From Staphylococcus xylosus NJ (lineage in GTDB: Bacteria > Bacillota > Bacilli > Staphylococcales > Staphylococcaceae): DNA of 64,000 nucleotides. The stretch lies in NCBI RefSeq assembly GCF_000338275.1, contig NZ_ANMR01000006.1, positions 218,060-282,059 of the forward strand, given 5' to 3'. Under the pieces are notes generated by a model. The model searched no databases, was not told where the DNA came from, and saw only the letters and a list, made by a program, of their open reading frames with translations. A program made the position numbers and the translations under genes. Shown piece by piece: positions 9,429 through 19,380 of the stretch (position 1 is its first letter; every line of letters begins with the position of its first letter).

Positions 9429-11960
9429 TTACGCACCGTGACAGTTTTTATATTTCTTACCGCTACCACAAGGGCAAGGGTCATTTCTACCAATATGTTC
9501 GTCTTTAACATATGGTGATGATTTAACTTTTTCTTTACCATCTTCTGGAGAAACGTGCTCAGCTTTACCAAAGTCTGTAGCTTTATCTCTTTCTACATCA
9601 TCTTCGACTGAAACAACTGATTTAAGAATATATTTACTTACGTCCTCTTCAATGTTTTCCATCATTGTATCAAACAATTGATGACCTTCATTTTGATAAT
9701 CACGCAACGGATTTTGTTGACCATAAGAACGTAAATGTATACCTTGTCTAAGTTGATCCATTGTGTCAATATGGTCAGTCCAATGTGTATCAATAGAACG
9801 AAGTAGAATCATACGTTCAAATTCGTCAAATTGCGTACCAATCTTTTCTTTTTGATCTTTTAACGCTACTTCAACTTTATTCCAAACAATTTCAACTATG
9901 TCTTCTTTATCTTTCCCTTTAATGTCTGCAACTTTTAAGTCGCCTTCATTTAAAAATACATCATCGACATAATTAATGAACGGTTCATAATCAGGTTCGT
10001 CTGCTTCTTCATTCACATGATAGTGAACACTTCTTTCTAATGTTGAATGAAGCATTTGATTGACTAGATCACCACTTGTATCACTATCGATAATATTATT
10101 ACGTTCATTATAAATGATTTCACGTTGCTTACGTAATACATCATCATATTCAAGAACACGTTTACGCGCATCGAAGTTATTACCCTCAACACGTTTTTGT
10201 GCAGATTCCACTGCACGTGAAACCATTTTAGACTCAATTGGTGTAGAGTCATCCATACCTAAACGATTCATCATATTTTGTAAACGCTCTGAGCCGAAAC
10301 GTACCATCAATTCATCTTGAAGCGATAAATAGAAGCGGCTATCACCTTTGTCTCCTTGACGACCAGAACGACCACGTAATTGGTCATCGATACGACGGGA
10401 TTCATGTCTTTCCGTACCAATAACTGCGAGTCCGCCTATTTCTTCAACGCCTTCGCCCAGTTTGATATCTGTACCACGACCCGCCATATTCGTAGCAATC
10501 GTAACAGCGCCACGTTGACCGGCATTGGCAACAATATCTGCCTCACGTTCGTGATTTTTAGCATTTAATACGTCATGACGTACGCCATTTTTCTTCAACA
10601 AGTTAGAAATATATTCACTGGTTTCCACTGCAACGGTACCTAAAAGTACAGGCTGACCTTGCTTATGTTTTTCAATTACATCTGCAACCACTGCATCGAA
10701 CTTACCTTTTTGGCTAATATATATCAAATCAGGTTTATCTATACGTTGTATCGGTTTATTCGTAGGAATTTGAGTTACAGTCATGTTGTATATATTTCTA
10801 AACTCTTCTTCTTCTGTTTTTGCTGTACCCGTCATACCTGATAATTTATTATACATTCTGAAATAGTTTTGGAATGTAATGGATGCCATTGTCTTAGATT
10901 CATTTTGAATTTTAACGCCTTCTTTGGCTTCAATAGCTTGATGTAACCCTTCAGAGAATCGACGGCCTGGCATTGTACGACCTGTGAATTGATCGACAAT
11001 AAGCACTTCGCCGTCATTGACCATGTAGTCTACATCTCGTTGTAGTGTTACATGAGCTCGTAATGCAGTATTAATATGACTAATAATATCAACGTTCTTC
11101 ACATCATATAGGTTATCAATTTTAAACATACGTTCTGCTTTATCAATACCTTGTTCTGTTAATTGTACTGCTTTTGTTTTCTCATCGAAATTATAGTCAT
11201 CTTCAGTTTTTAGCATTTTTGCAAAAACATTTGCTTGTGTATAAAGGGAAGTAGATTTCTCTGCTTCACCCGAAATTATTAATGGTGTACGTGCTTCATC
11301 GATTAAAATAGAGTCAACTTCATCAATAATAGCAAAGTTTAATGGTCTCATAACTCGCTCTTCTGCATAGTTCACCATGTTATCACGCAAGTAGTCAAAA
11401 CCTAGCTCATTATTTGTACAATACGTAATATCACATGCATAAGCTTCTCTTTTTTCATTTGTTGTTTTACTGTTTAAATTTAAACCAACAGATAGGCCAA
11501 GAAACTCGTATAACTCAGCCATTTCCTGGCTTTGAACACTAGATAAGTATTCATTGACCGTAATAACGTGTACGCCACGTCCTGTTAAAGCATTTAGATA
11601 AACTGGCATCGTTGCTGTTAATGTTTTACCTTCACCAGTTCTCATTTCTGAAATATCGCCACCATGAATTGCGATACCGCCCATAACTTGTACTTTATAA
11701 GGACTCATATTGAATACACGTTTTGCCCCTTCTCGTACGATTGCAAAAGCTTCTGGTAAAATATCATCTAATATTTTATTTTGTTTTTTTATATCTTCTT
11801 CAGCTTGTAATTGTTCTTGAAATGCTTTTGTTTTCCCTTTAATTTCTTCATCAGTTAATATCGACATATCCTCTTCTAATGCAAGAACTTTGTCGGCTAA
11901 TTTACCAAGGCGTTTTATTTCTTTTTTATTGCCATCTGCAATTTTTGATAAAAAACCCAT
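9429..11960 (-). CDS. secA: Preprotein translocase ATPase SecA
   Basis: SecA is the motor that pushes unfolded preproteins through SecYEG. The 843-residue length is typical of Firmicute SecA1. Walker A GEGKT is at residues 109-113, and the [19 protein letters not shown] motif lies near 210. The preprotein-binding domain and NBD2 follow ([27 protein letters not shown]), then the helical scaffold ([18 protein letters not shown]). The C-terminal zinc SecB/ribosome-binding motif is intact ([13 protein letters not shown]). It stands alone between hpf and prfB, each side bounded by a terminator. No second SecA (accessory SecA2) is seen in the window. Confidence 0.97.
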   Translation of the reverse strand: MGFLSKIADGNKKEIKRLGKLADKVLALEEDMSILTDEEIKGKTKAFQEQLQAEEDIKKQNKILDDILPEAFAIVREGAKRVFNMSPYKVQVMGGIAIHGGDISEMRTGEGKTLTATMPVYLNALTGRGVHVITVNEYLSSVQSQEMAELYEFLGLSVGLNLNSKTTNEKREAYACDITYCTNNELGFDYLRDNMVNYAEERVMRPLNFAIIDEVDSILIDEARTPLIISGEAEKSTSLYTQANVFAKMLKTEDDYNFDEKTKAVQLTEQGIDKAERMFKIDNLYDVKNVDIISHINTALRAHVTLQRDVDYMVNDGEVLIVDQFTGRTMPGRRFSEGLHQAIEAKEGVKIQNESKTMASITFQNYFRMYNKLSGMTGTAKTEEEEFRNIYNMTVTQIPTNKPIQRIDKPDLIYISQKGKFDAVVADVIEKHKQGQPVLLGTVAVETSEYISNLLKKNGVRHDVLNAKNHEREADIVANAGQRGAVTIATNMAGRGTDIKLGEGVEEIGGLAVIGTERHESRRIDDQLRGRSGRQGDKGDSRFYLSLQDELMVRFGSERLQNMMNRLGMDDSTPIESKMVSRAVESAQKRVEGNNFDARKRVLEYDDVLRKQREIIYNERNNIIDSDTSGDLVNQMLHSTLERSVHYHVNEEADEPDYEPFINYVDDVFLNEGDLKVADIKGKDKEDIVEIVWNKVEVALKDQKEKIGTQFDEFERMILLRSIDTHWTDHIDTMDQLRQGIHLRSYGQQNPLRDYQNEGHQLFDTMMENIEEDVSKYILKSVVSVEDDVERDKATDFGKAEHVSPEDGKEKVKSSPYVKDEHIGRNDPCPCGSGKKYKNCHGA

Positions 11961-12169
11961 TTTGTTCGCTCCTTTAGCTTAATAACTCTTAGCTTACAAC
12001 AACTTATATTATCATTAATAAGCCTAAATTTACACTTATTGATTTCAATATATTTATTAATTCTGATACCAAACATAAACTTTAGTTATTTTTTAATTCG
12101 TCTTTGAAACCTTCTTCACTAAAAATATACACAAATACATGTACAACTTTCAAATTATTTTATAGTAAC

Positions 12170-12214
12170 ATAGCAAAAAATGAGCGTCCACGATTTAACA
12201 TAATCATGAACGCT
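12170..12214 (-). terminator. Intrinsic terminator after hpf
   Basis: AGCGTCCACGA (12183-12193) pairs with TCATGAACGCT (12204-12214) with two mismatches. On the minus strand it is followed by CATTTTTTGC. It lies 33 nt past the hpf stop, between hpf and secA. Confidence 0.85.
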
Positions 12215-12246
12215 ACTGTTATCTAATATGAAACTAAATCAAAATG

Positions 12247-12813
12247 TTATTCAGTTGTTTCAATCAATCCATATTTGCCATCTTTTCTTTTATAAACAAT
12301 GCTTGTTCCATCTGTTTCTCGATCTGTAAAAATGAAGAAATCATGCCCTAATAGATCCATTTGCAATACTGCTTCCTCTGAATCCATAGGTTTCAAGCTG
12401 AAATTTTTAGCACGAATGATTTCGATTTCATTTTCAGACTCGTCATTTTGAATTTCTACTGCTTCATTTTCTTCTGGTAGTGATGCAAATGCTTCTTGCT
12501 CACCACGATTTCTATTTCTACGATTTACACGTGTTTTGTACTTTCTAACTTGTCTTTCAAGTTTACTATTAATTAGGTCAACGCCTGCATACAAATCATC
12601 GTTACGTTCTTCAGCTCGTAATGTAACGTTTTTCAATGGAATAGTTACTTCTATTTTAGTAGCTGAGTTATGGTATGTTTTTACTTTAACGTGTGCAGTT
12701 GCATTTGGCACATCGTTAAAATAACGTTCAAGTTTACCAATTTTCTCCTCAATATAGTTGCGAATCGCATCAGTAATAGTGAGGTTCTCCCCGTGAATTT
12801 CAAATCTGATCAT
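12247..12813 (-). CDS. hpf: Long-form ribosome hibernation promoting factor
   Basis: Long HPF binds the decoding centre of the 30S subunit and joins two 70S ribosomes into inactive 100S dimers in stationary phase. The 188 residues show both family parts. The N-terminal S30AE domain (about 1-100, [14 protein letters not shown] ... [16 protein letters not shown]) binds the ribosome. A charged linker is followed by the C-terminal dimerisation domain (about 130-188, [29 protein letters not shown]). A strong AAAGGAG lies before the ATG. It follows comFC after 66 nt, and a SigB-like promoter can be read across the end of comFC, so it may be both part of the com transcript and stress induced. Confidence 0.95.
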   Translation of the reverse strand: MIRFEIHGENLTITDAIRNYIEEKIGKLERYFNDVPNATAHVKVKTYHNSATKIEVTIPLKNVTLRAEERNDDLYAGVDLINSKLERQVRKYKTRVNRRNRNRGEQEAFASLPEENEAVEIQNDESENEIEIIRAKNFSLKPMDSEEAVLQMDLLGHDFFIFTDRETDGTSIVYKRKDGKYGLIETTE

Positions 12814-12865
12814 AATAATCGACTCCTTTAAAACCTCTATATTGGTAATATTGCTTACTCTTATA

Positions 12866-12892
12866 ATACCACTTTTATGTTATCGTGCAAAC
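12866..12892 (-). promoter_or_regulatory. Candidate SigB-type promoter of hpf
   Basis: On the minus strand GTTTGC (12892-12887) and TGGTAT (12871-12866) are 15 bp apart, close to the SigB pattern GTTTAA-N12-15-GGGTAT. The -10 region also reads as an extended sigma-A box (TGGTATTAT). The Bacillus orthologue yvyD is SigB and SigH controlled. The match here is inexact. Confidence 0.45.
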
Positions 12893-13551
12893 GTAAACAC
12901 ATCGAATTTTCTGATTTTTCTAATAAGTAGTATTGATGATGCATTGTGAACCGTTAATCCTGTAGTATATATATCATCTACAAGTAATATATTTTTGTTT
13001 TTCAAGTCTATATTTTGTACAACTTCAAATGGGTTAGTAAGCTCAAAACGATGTAATTTACCTAATGATGATTGTTTCGGTCTCGCTTTTGCTATCAATA
13101 AAGATTTGTACGATGCGCCCATCTGGTCTAAGACACACGTCACAGGATTAAACGTACGCGCTTGGTCTTTTTCTCTCGATGAAGGTATAGGTACGATATA
13201 ATCATATTGGGTTTTAGGCAGTTGCATTTGTGCTGCTAACACTTCAGCAAGTGCCACATCTTTCATAAATTTATATTGATGTATTAATTGTTTTACCATA
13301 CCTTGATATTGGTAATTACAATAAAGTTGATGCATCAGTTTAAATTTTGACATCAAAAATTTACAGTCTAAGCAAGCTGTTTCAGTTATTGCTAATAGTT
13401 TCAAACATCGCGGGCACCGGTTTTCTGATGAAAGTTTAGCCTTTTGCCACTGTTCTAAACAACTATCACAGAATTTTGACGCTTTTTTATAAAATGTCTT
13501 AGCATTAAACGGTTCAATATATGTTTCTTGGCACTGTATACATTTAGTCAT
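12880..13551 (-). CDS. comFC: Competence protein ComFC, phosphoribosyltransferase fold
   Basis: ComFC (ComF) acts with the ComFA helicase in taking single-stranded DNA into the cytosol during transformation. The 223 residues contain two N-terminal CxxC zinc pairs (CIQC, CDSC) and a second set (CPRC, CLDC). A PRTase-type fold follows, with the PRPP-loop motif ILLVDDIYTTGLTV near residue 185. It overlaps the comFA stop by 8 nt, so the pair is translationally coupled. Its own catalytic activity as a phosphoribosyltransferase is not established. Confidence 0.92.
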   Translation of the reverse strand: MTKCIQCQETYIEPFNAKTFYKKASKFCDSCLEQWQKAKLSSENRCPRCLKLLAITETACLDCKFLMSKFKLMHQLYCNYQYQGMVKQLIHQYKFMKDVALAEVLAAQMQLPKTQYDYIVPIPSSREKDQARTFNPVTCVLDQMGASYKSLLIAKARPKQSSLGKLHRFELTNPFEVVQNIDLKNKNILLVDDIYTTGLTVHNASSILLIRKIRKFDVFTFAR

Positions 13552-14833
13552 CTATCCACCCTTTTTCACGGGCCAATTGATTCATACGCTTAATGTTTTT
13601 ACGTGCCTGTAACATTTTAAATGTGATACCTTCATGTAAAAACAAAACAAGCCCACTTGGGTTTTCTCTCTTGCGTCCAACTCTCCCTGCTATTTGAATT
13701 AATGCATTGGTTGAAAAATTATGGCTATTGCAGACTATGACGTCTAAATTAGCCATCGTAAAACCACGTTCTAAGATTGTTGTCGTAAAAACAATTTGAT
13801 ACTTTCCATCTCTTAAGGACTTCACTTTTTCACAGCGATAAACATCATCACTGTGAACATAAGTTATTCTCTTGAATAGATTTTTGTATTGGTTATAAGC
13901 TTCCTTCATTAATTTAATATTGTTAAAAAATACAAGCGTATAGCGTTGATTAGTAATTTGCTTTCTTAAAATTTTTAATAGTTTTCTTTGTATTTTGTGA
14001 GGCTTTAAGTTGAAGTATTTAAAATGAGGTATCGGAAGTGAGTGTCTATGAAAACGTGCAGGTAAGACAACCACATCGCTATAATTGAATCGTTGGAGTA
14101 ATTTTTTCGATGGCGTAGCAGTCATATAAATGTGGGAACAATGTTTATTTGAAGCGTGTTTAACGGCTTCAAATAAAGAGGAGTCTATGTCTAAAGGAAA
14201 AGCATCTACTTCATCAACAATAATTAAATTAAAATGCTTTTTGAAGCGATACAACTGATGTATCGTTGCTACAATGAAATGCCCATTATATTTTTGTGCA
14301 TGTCCTTGATATAAAACATCAATATTTTCTTGTTGAAAGGCTTCTGCAATTCTCATGCTCACCTCAATAACTACATCCACTCTAGGAGAAACAATAGCAA
14401 CATTATATCCTTGGCTACGTGCATATTGAATAGCTTCAAATATCATCTCCGTCTTTCCTGCACCTGTCACTGCATATAATAACTTTGAGCGAAATGCCTT
14501 TGTAGCTGCTAAAATTTCATTTGATGCATAGCTTTGTTGTTCCGAAAGATTAAATTGCAATTGATATGTGCCCGACGAAACCTGATTATGTGATGCTGTG
14601 ATGAAAACAGATTGAATATTATCCATTCTTCCCAAATTAATACAATTTCTACAATAAATAATATACTTATTTAAAATTTCTGAATAGTATTTATAGTAAT
14701 GGCTTGGTTGATTAGTGTGACATTGTATGCAATACCACTTATTATTTTTTATAATTATACCTTTTGATACGTGACTTATTATTTCATTTGTTAAAAGTGA
14801 TTTATCTATAATTAATCTACCATAGTATTTTAT
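13544..14833 (-). CDS. comFA: Competence helicase ComFA, apparently starting at AUA
   Basis: ComFA is the DEAD-type ATPase thought to help pull transforming DNA through ComEC. Motif I AVTGAGKTEM, motif II VDEVDAFP, ATPSKK and the late TTTILERGFT and QIAGRVGRK motifs are all present. The first conventional start (TTG 14635) would give 363 residues and lose the family's N-terminal zinc finger. The same frame runs open upstream to TAA 14842-14840 and encodes that finger: CIQC at 35-38 and CRNC at 61-64, then INLGR, aligning with the RCNRC...CRSC...MGR order I recall for B. subtilis ComFA. That extension has no ATG, GTG or TTG. GGAGGT (14847-14842) stands 8 nt before ATA 14833, so I place the start there, for 429 residues. 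A sequencing error or start-codon mutation is the alternative. Confidence 0.82.
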   Translation of the reverse strand: MKYYGRLIIDKSLLTNEIISHVSKGIIIKNNKWYCIQCHTNQPSHYYKYYSEILNKYIIYCRNCINLGRMDNIQSVFITASHNQVSSGTYQLQFNLSEQQSYASNEILAATKAFRSKLLYAVTGAGKTEMIFEAIQYARSQGYNVAIVSPRVDVVIEVSMRIAEAFQQENIDVLYQGHAQKYNGHFIVATIHQLYRFKKHFNLIIVDEVDAFPLDIDSSLFEAVKHASNKHCSHIYMTATPSKKLLQRFNYSDVVVLPARFHRHSLPIPHFKYFNLKPHKIQRKLLKILRKQITNQRYTLVFFNNIKLMKEAYNQYKNLFKRITYVHSDDVYRCEKVKSLRDGKYQIVFTTTILERGFTMANLDVIVCNSHNFSTNALIQIAGRVGRKRENPSGLVLFLHEGITFKMLQARKNIKRMNQLAREKGWIDD

Positions 14834-14850
14834 CGCTCTTTACCTCCAAA

Positions 14851-14886
14851 TAAAGACATGTGGCAACAAAGCCAAACATGTCTTTA
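14851..14886 (-). terminator. Hairpin between fakB1 and comFA, weak terminator or attenuator
   Basis: TAAAGACATGT (14851-14861) pairs perfectly with ACATGTCTTTA (14876-14886), with TGGC/GCCA inside. On the minus strand only ATTTGG follows, a poor T tract, and the comFA ribosome binding site begins 4 nt past the stem. It may partly end the fakB1 transcript and let some polymerase into comFA-comFC. Confidence 0.6.
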
Positions 14887-14897
14887 GTGTGCAAATA

Positions 14898-15761
14898 TTA
14901 TTTTGTACGAATAGTACGTCCTACATAACCTAATCCAATTCCACCTGAGCCTAGATGAGCTGCGATTACAGGACCAAAACTTGAACGATAGATTGGATAT
15001 TGCGCATATTTTTCTTCTAACTCGCGTTGAATCCAATCTGAGTCTTCCGCAATGTCGCCCTCGATAACAAATAATGTTACTTCTTCAAAATCTTTTACTT
15101 CTGCAATAACTTTATCAATCATTTTACGCAATGCGCGCTTTTTTGTTCTTACTTTCTCGTCAGGTACTATTTTACCATCATCAAATTTCAATACTGGCTT
15201 CATTTTAAGCATTGTACCAATCCATGCTTGTGCGCCTGTGATGCGTCCACTTTTTTGTAGATTTTTTAAGTCATCTACCATTAATACTGCACCAGTATCT
15301 TCTCGCATTGCATATAGCTCATCAATGATTGCTTGTGGTTCATATTCTTGTTCAATCATTTCAATAGCCTTGAGCACATATGCACCTTCAACCATTGCAG
15401 CTAATTTTGAATCAAATGTGTAAACATTGATGTCTTCTACCATTTCGCCAGCTTGAGTAGCTGTTTGATAACAACCACTAATACCTCCAGATAAGAATAC
15501 ACAAATAACATCTGTATATCCTTCTTCACGTAATTGTTCGAAATTCTCTAAAAAATCTCCAATCGCGGGTTGGCTAGTTGTTGGAATAGTATCCGATGTT
15601 TTCATGCGTTTATAAAATTCATCCGTTGATATTGTTGCATTCTCAACAAAATTTTCTCCAGAATCAAAAGTGACACTTAATGGGGCTACTTTTATATTAT
15701 ATTTTTCAATTAATGTTTGAGATAGATAACTCGTTGAATCTGTCAAGACAGCGATTTTCAT
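14898..15761 (-). CDS. fakB1: DegV-family fatty acid-binding protein FakB1
   Basis: FakB proteins hold a fatty acid while the FakA kinase phosphorylates its carboxyl group, feeding host fatty acids into phospholipid synthesis. The 287-residue protein has the DegV layout: [13 protein letters not shown] at the start, [10 protein letters not shown] at 61-70 (head-group binding loop), [12 protein letters not shown], then GSGGIGLGY near the end. It aligns along its length with the S. aureus FakB1 sequence I remember, which sits at the same place beside comFA. I start at ATG 15761, 6 nt past AGGAGG; ATG 15764 is possible, and the upstream TTG 15776 includes the ribosome binding site and can be excluded. 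FakB1 prefers saturated fatty acids in S. aureus; that is inferred here. Confidence 0.9.
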   Translation of the reverse strand: MKIAVLTDSTSYLSQTLIEKYNIKVAPLSVTFDSGENFVENATISTDEFYKRMKTSDTIPTTSQPAIGDFLENFEQLREEGYTDVICVFLSGGISGCYQTATQAGEMVEDINVYTFDSKLAAMVEGAYVLKAIEMIEQEYEPQAIIDELYAMREDTGAVLMVDDLKNLQKSGRITGAQAWIGTMLKMKPVLKFDDGKIVPDEKVRTKKRALRKMIDKVIAEVKDFEEVTLFVIEGDIAEDSDWIQRELEEKYAQYPIYRSSFGPVIAAHLGSGGIGLGYVGRTIRTK

Positions 15762-15924
15762 CATAATCCTCCTCAATTATACTCACAACTATAATACCTT
15801 ACTTTTGCTTAAAAGAAAATTTATTTTAACATTTAATCTATAATTAAATACAGTGTATAATATTAGTTAATAACTGCTTCACTGTAAATAACTAAACGTA
15901 TAATACATACTCGAGGTGACCATA

Positions 15925-16566
15925 ATGGATAACACAATCAAAACGATTAAACAAGAACATACGATTGAAAATATAATCAGTAAATCGCGTTTTATAGCTC
16001 ATATTAAACCTGTTGAAACAGAAGATGAAGCAAAAGATTTTATTTCAGCTATCAAAGCAGAACATAAAGAAGCTAACCATAACTGTTCGGCATACACAAT
16101 TGGTGATCAAATGAATATTCAAAAAGCAAACGATGACGGTGAACCAAGTGGTACAGCGGGCGTGCCAATGTTAGAAATTCTTAAAAAGCTTGAGATTCAT
16201 AATGCATGTGTGGTGGTTACACGTTACTTCGGTGGAATTAAACTAGGCGGTGGTGGCTTAATCCGCGCTTATAGTGGCGCTGTGAGAGATGTCATATTTG
16301 ATATCGGACGTGTCGCATTACGCCCTGCTATACCTACTACTGTAACTATAGGCTATGATTTAACTGGTAAATTTGAATACGAGTTAGAAAGTACGCCTTT
16401 CTTATTGCGAGAGCAAACCTACACAGACAAAGTAAGTTATAGCATTGATGTTGTAGCTTCCGATTACGATAACTTTCTAACATTTTTAAATCGCACTACC
16501 TCAGGTAATTATAATTTAATTGAGGGTGAAACAGTTCGTCTTCCTTTCGATATACCTACAAATTAA
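15925..16566 (+). CDS. YigZ/IMPACT-family protein
   Basis: The 213-residue protein has the two domains of the YigZ family. An N-terminal UPF0029/IMPACT domain (about 15-125) carries DDGEPSGTAGVPMLE and VTRYFGGIKLGGGGLIRAYS, and a C-terminal DUF1949 domain (about 140-200) follows. The biochemical role of bacterial YigZ is not settled; the eukaryotic relative IMPACT acts on the Gcn2/Gcn1 stress pathway. I start at ATG 15925, which has GAGGTG 6 nt upstream; the GTG at 15916 lies inside that site. It is divergent from fakB1 and convergent with tagO. Confidence 0.85.
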   Translation: MDNTIKTIKQEHTIENIISKSRFIAHIKPVETEDEAKDFISAIKAEHKEANHNCSAYTIGDQMNIQKANDDGEPSGTAGVPMLEILKKLEIHNACVVVTRYFGGIKLGGGGLIRAYSGAVRDVIFDIGRVALRPAIPTTVTIGYDLTGKFEYELESTPFLLREQTYTDKVSYSIDVVASDYDNFLTFLNRTTSGNYNLIEGETVRLPFDIPTN

Positions 16567-16685
16567 CATTTTGTGATGTTAAATTAACTTTCATTTAATA
16601 TATTACCTTACATTTTAAACACAAAAAATACACCTCCTATAATATGGAGGTGCATCTCTATAACTATGATTAATATTTTATAATA

Positions 16686-17747
16686 TTATTTGTGATAATC
16701 GTCATGCTGTTCTTTATTTTCAATCAATTTTAATAATGGTCGATAATCATCATCAATCAGTCCTGTAAATTCAACGATAAGCTCTATTGTGATTAAAATC
16801 AAAATAAACATCATGAGTACGCCCCACGGTTGAGATAGATATAATATTATACTAGCAAGACTAAACAGTAATGCTATAGAATATATTAATAATACAGTTT
16901 GACGATGTGAATAGCCAAGTTCTAAAAATTTATGATGGAGATGCGATTTATCAGCTTGCATAATATGCTGACCTTTCTTCACACGACGAATCATGGCAAA
17001 CAGTGTATCAATAAATGGTACAGCTAAAATTACAATCGGGAAGAATAAAGATACAAAGGTAATATTTTTAAATCCGAGCAGTGATAAGAAACCTACGATA
17101 AAACCGACTAGCAAAGCACCACTATCGCCTAAAAAGATTTTTGCTGGGTGGAAATTAAAGAATAAGAATCCCAGAAGCGCCCCAATCAAAACACTGCAAA
17201 TCATCATAATAAATATATTTGCTTGTAAGATAGCGATAAAACCTATCGTCATTAATGCAATCATCGAAACACCGGATGCTAAACCGTCTAGTCCGTCAAT
17301 TAAATTAATTGCATTGGTAATTGCCACAATCCAAATAACTGTAATTGGTATACCTAGAATACCAAAATGAATCGTGAGCCCAATAGGTAAAGAAATAAAA
17401 TCAATAGTCACACCATAATAAACAACAACAAGTGCTGCAATTACTTGACCAAATAATTTAATTATTGGTTTCAAATCATAAATATCATCTATGAGTCCAA
17501 CCAAGTAGATTAACACTGACCCAATAACCAGAGGTTTAACTTCCGTTTCTATAGGATGTCCAAGCCATATCCCTACTAAGAATGATATGAGTATAACAGT
17601 TCCACCAAGTACGGATATAGGTTTAGTATGTACCTTTCTAAAATTCGGTTGATCTACAATCCCTAATTTATGTGAAACCTTTATGACTATTGGTGTAAGT
17701 ATCAAACTGACAATCATTGAAAAAATGATTAATAATAATGTATACAT
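16686..17747 (-). CDS. tagO: Undecaprenyl-phosphate N-acetylglucosaminyl-1-phosphate transferase TagO
   Basis: TagO makes the first committed step of wall teichoic acid synthesis, moving GlcNAc-1-phosphate onto undecaprenyl phosphate at the inner membrane face. The 353-residue protein has about 10-11 membrane segments. The MraY/WecA-type acidic motifs are present: VDDIYDLKP, NAINLIDGLDGLASG, FFNFHPAKIFLGDSGALLVG, and a cytosolic DKSHLHHKFLELG histidine loop. It matches S. aureus TagO (also called llm). I start at ATG 17747, with GAAGGTGA 4 nt upstream; the open frame extends further to 17843, but that segment looks like leader. It stands alone, convergent with the yigZ-like gene and divergent from gdpS. 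Confidence 0.95.
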   Translation of the reverse strand: MYTLLLIIFSMIVSLILTPIVIKVSHKLGIVDQPNFRKVHTKPISVLGGTVILISFLVGIWLGHPIETEVKPLVIGSVLIYLVGLIDDIYDLKPIIKLFGQVIAALVVVYYGVTIDFISLPIGLTIHFGILGIPITVIWIVAITNAINLIDGLDGLASGVSMIALMTIGFIAILQANIFIMMICSVLIGALLGFLFFNFHPAKIFLGDSGALLVGFIVGFLSLLGFKNITFVSLFFPIVILAVPFIDTLFAMIRRVKKGQHIMQADKSHLHHKFLELGYSHRQTVLLIYSIALLFSLASIILYLSQPWGVLMMFILILITIELIVEFTGLIDDDYRPLLKLIENKEQHDDYHK

Positions 17748-18001
17748 CAGTTCACCTTCATTAATGTAATTCTGTTTTATTTTTAATTTCAAAATCCTAA
17801 GTTGAAAATAATTATTTAAAATTAATTGTAAGCTAATCATCATCTAATTTATCGAATCATGCAAATTTGAAAATTAATTGCAGTCGTTATATAGTCTGAT
17901 ATGTTACATAATTCTATAATACCCTATACGCTTTTACTTATACAACTTGAAATGCGATAATTGATAAGTCTCAGGATTATTTCTTAAATATTTAAATTTC
18001 A

Positions 18002-18025
18002 GAGTGAATCATTGTATATTCACTC
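18002..18025. repeat. Inverted repeat in the tagO-gdpS gap
   Basis: GAGTGAAT (18002-18009) and ATTCACTC (18018-18025) form an 8-bp inverted repeat with an 8-nt loop, in the 400-nt gap between two divergent genes. There is no T tract on either side, so an operator is more likely than a terminator. No regulator can be named. The rest of the gap up to 18083 shows nothing else. Confidence 0.4.
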
Positions 18026-18083
18026 AAAAAATTATTCTAACATGAATATTAAGTGAATGTTATAAATTTCTATTTTCATAAAG

Positions 18084-18112
18084 ATGACAAATTGTAAGTT
18101 TTCACTTACAAT
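18084..18112 (+). promoter_or_regulatory. Likely gdpS promoter with a palindrome over spacer and -10
   Basis: ATGACA (18084-18089) and TACAAT (18107-18112), 17 bp apart, each match the sigma-A hexamers at 5 of 6 positions. ATTGTAAGT (18091-18099) and ACTTACAAT (18104-18112) form a perfect 9-bp palindrome with a 4-nt centre, filling the spacer and -10. Transcription would begin near 18119, 29 nt before the gene. A repressor binding the palindrome would block the promoter; the repressor is unknown. Confidence 0.5.
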
Positions 18113-18147
18113 AACAAAGTGCTAACCAAAGAGGAGTGTAAAGTTAA

Positions 18148-19218
18148 ATGTTTGAAGCTATTATTTACAATATTTCTGTTACAGTAGCAGGTATCTATTT
18201 ATTTCACCGCTTACAGTATTCAGAGAATAAGAACATGGTGTTTTCTAAAGAATATGTTACAGTTTTAATGACCATAGTAGCACTTTTACTATCTGCTTAT
18301 CCCGTGCCATTATTTAACCAATACACACTTTACTTAACCTTCATACCTATACTCTTCCTAGGTAGATATACGAACATGTTTTACACTGTGCTTTCAGCAT
18401 TAATCGTAGGGTTAGTAAATGTTTTAATTGGTGATTATACTATCATTGCCGCTATGATACTTATCGTTATCGCTGTGATTGTTGGTGCTGTTGGTCCATT
18501 TTTAAAACAAAATGATATTATTTCACTACAAATTCTTAACGCGATTACACTTGTTATTTTCTTTATTTTATCACTCATAAGCCCATATTACGAAATTACA
18601 GAGGTATTGTTCTTAATACCTATATCATTTATATTAATGATTACTTCGTCAATTACATTTGTTGATATTTGGTATTTTTTCTCTTTAGTAAATCGTTATG
18701 AAAATGAAGAGAAATTTGATTATTTAACAGGTTTAGGTAACGTTAAAGAATTCGATAGACACCTTAATGAAACGACAAGCATTGCTGAAAAAAATAATCA
18801 AAGTATCGGGCTGTTACTTATCGATATCGATGGATTTAAAGATGTAAATGATAAATTTTCACATCAATCTGGTGATGCAGTACTAAGACAAGTTGCTCAA
18901 CTTCTCAAAAACTATGTACCACAAGAATTTAGTATTTATCGTAATGGCGGCGAGGAGTTCTCGATCGTTTTATACGATTACACATTAGACCAATGTGTTA
19001 AATTAAGTGAGAGTATACGTGGGGGCGTAGAACAATCAACTTTCCATCTACCTAATAAAGAGGTTATTAAATTATCTGTTTCAATAGGTGTGGGTTATTT
19101 AACTGCTGATGATTACAAGTCACAACGTAAAGTATTTAAAATAGCAGATGATATGTTGCATATGGCTAAGAATGAAGGCCGTAATCAAGTGATGTTTAAT
19201 CCTATTGTTAAACTTTAA
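18148..19218 (+). CDS. gdpS: Membrane GGDEF-domain protein GdpS
   Basis: The 356 residues hold about six N-terminal membrane segments (residues 1-185, 5TMR-LYT type) and a cytosolic GGDEF domain (about 190-352). The active-site loop reads GGEEF at residues 267-271, a form compatible with diguanylate cyclase activity, and [14 protein letters not shown] carries the metal-binding Asp. Staphylococci have this as their only recognised conserved GGDEF protein. In S. aureus and S. epidermidis its effects on biofilm and virulence genes were reported to be independent of cyclic-di-GMP, so cyclase activity should not be assumed. AGAGGAG precedes the ATG. It is a single-gene unit with its own terminator. 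Confidence 0.92.
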   Translation: MFEAIIYNISVTVAGIYLFHRLQYSENKNMVFSKEYVTVLMTIVALLLSAYPVPLFNQYTLYLTFIPILFLGRYTNMFYTVLSALIVGLVNVLIGDYTIIAAMILIVIAVIVGAVGPFLKQNDIISLQILNAITLVIFFILSLISPYYEITEVLFLIPISFILMITSSITFVDIWYFFSLVNRYENEEKFDYLTGLGNVKEFDRHLNETTSIAEKNNQSIGLLLIDIDGFKDVNDKFSHQSGDAVLRQVAQLLKNYVPQEFSIYRNGGEEFSIVLYDYTLDQCVKLSESIRGGVEQSTFHLPNKEVIKLSVSIGVGYLTADDYKSQRKVFKIADDMLHMAKNEGRNQVMFNPIVKL

Positions 19219-19340
19219 AACATATCCATGTTTAATTGTGTCTATATAAGCTCAGTTCATATAACTTACGTTAAGCATAATTTATTAGATGTTCCAGTTT
19301 AAACTAATTCCCTGGCGCCTCACAACATGACTTATATCAA

Positions 19341-19380
19341 TAAAAAGACAAACACTCAGCAGAGGGTGTTTGTCTTTTTA
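19341..19380 (+). terminator. Intrinsic terminator after gdpS
   Basis: Bases 19341-19355 pair perfectly with 19366-19380 in a 15-bp stem (GACAAACAC/GTGTTTGTC core) whose 3' arm ends in TCTTTTTA. It lies 122 nt past the gdpS stop. From here to 19676 the sequence is AT-rich and I see no gene or clear motif. Confidence 0.88.

Noticed and set aside
13544..14635. comFA starting at TTG 14635
   Set aside because: It would remove the conserved zinc finger that is encoded in the same frame just upstream, and the strong ribosome binding site would be left 200 nt away.
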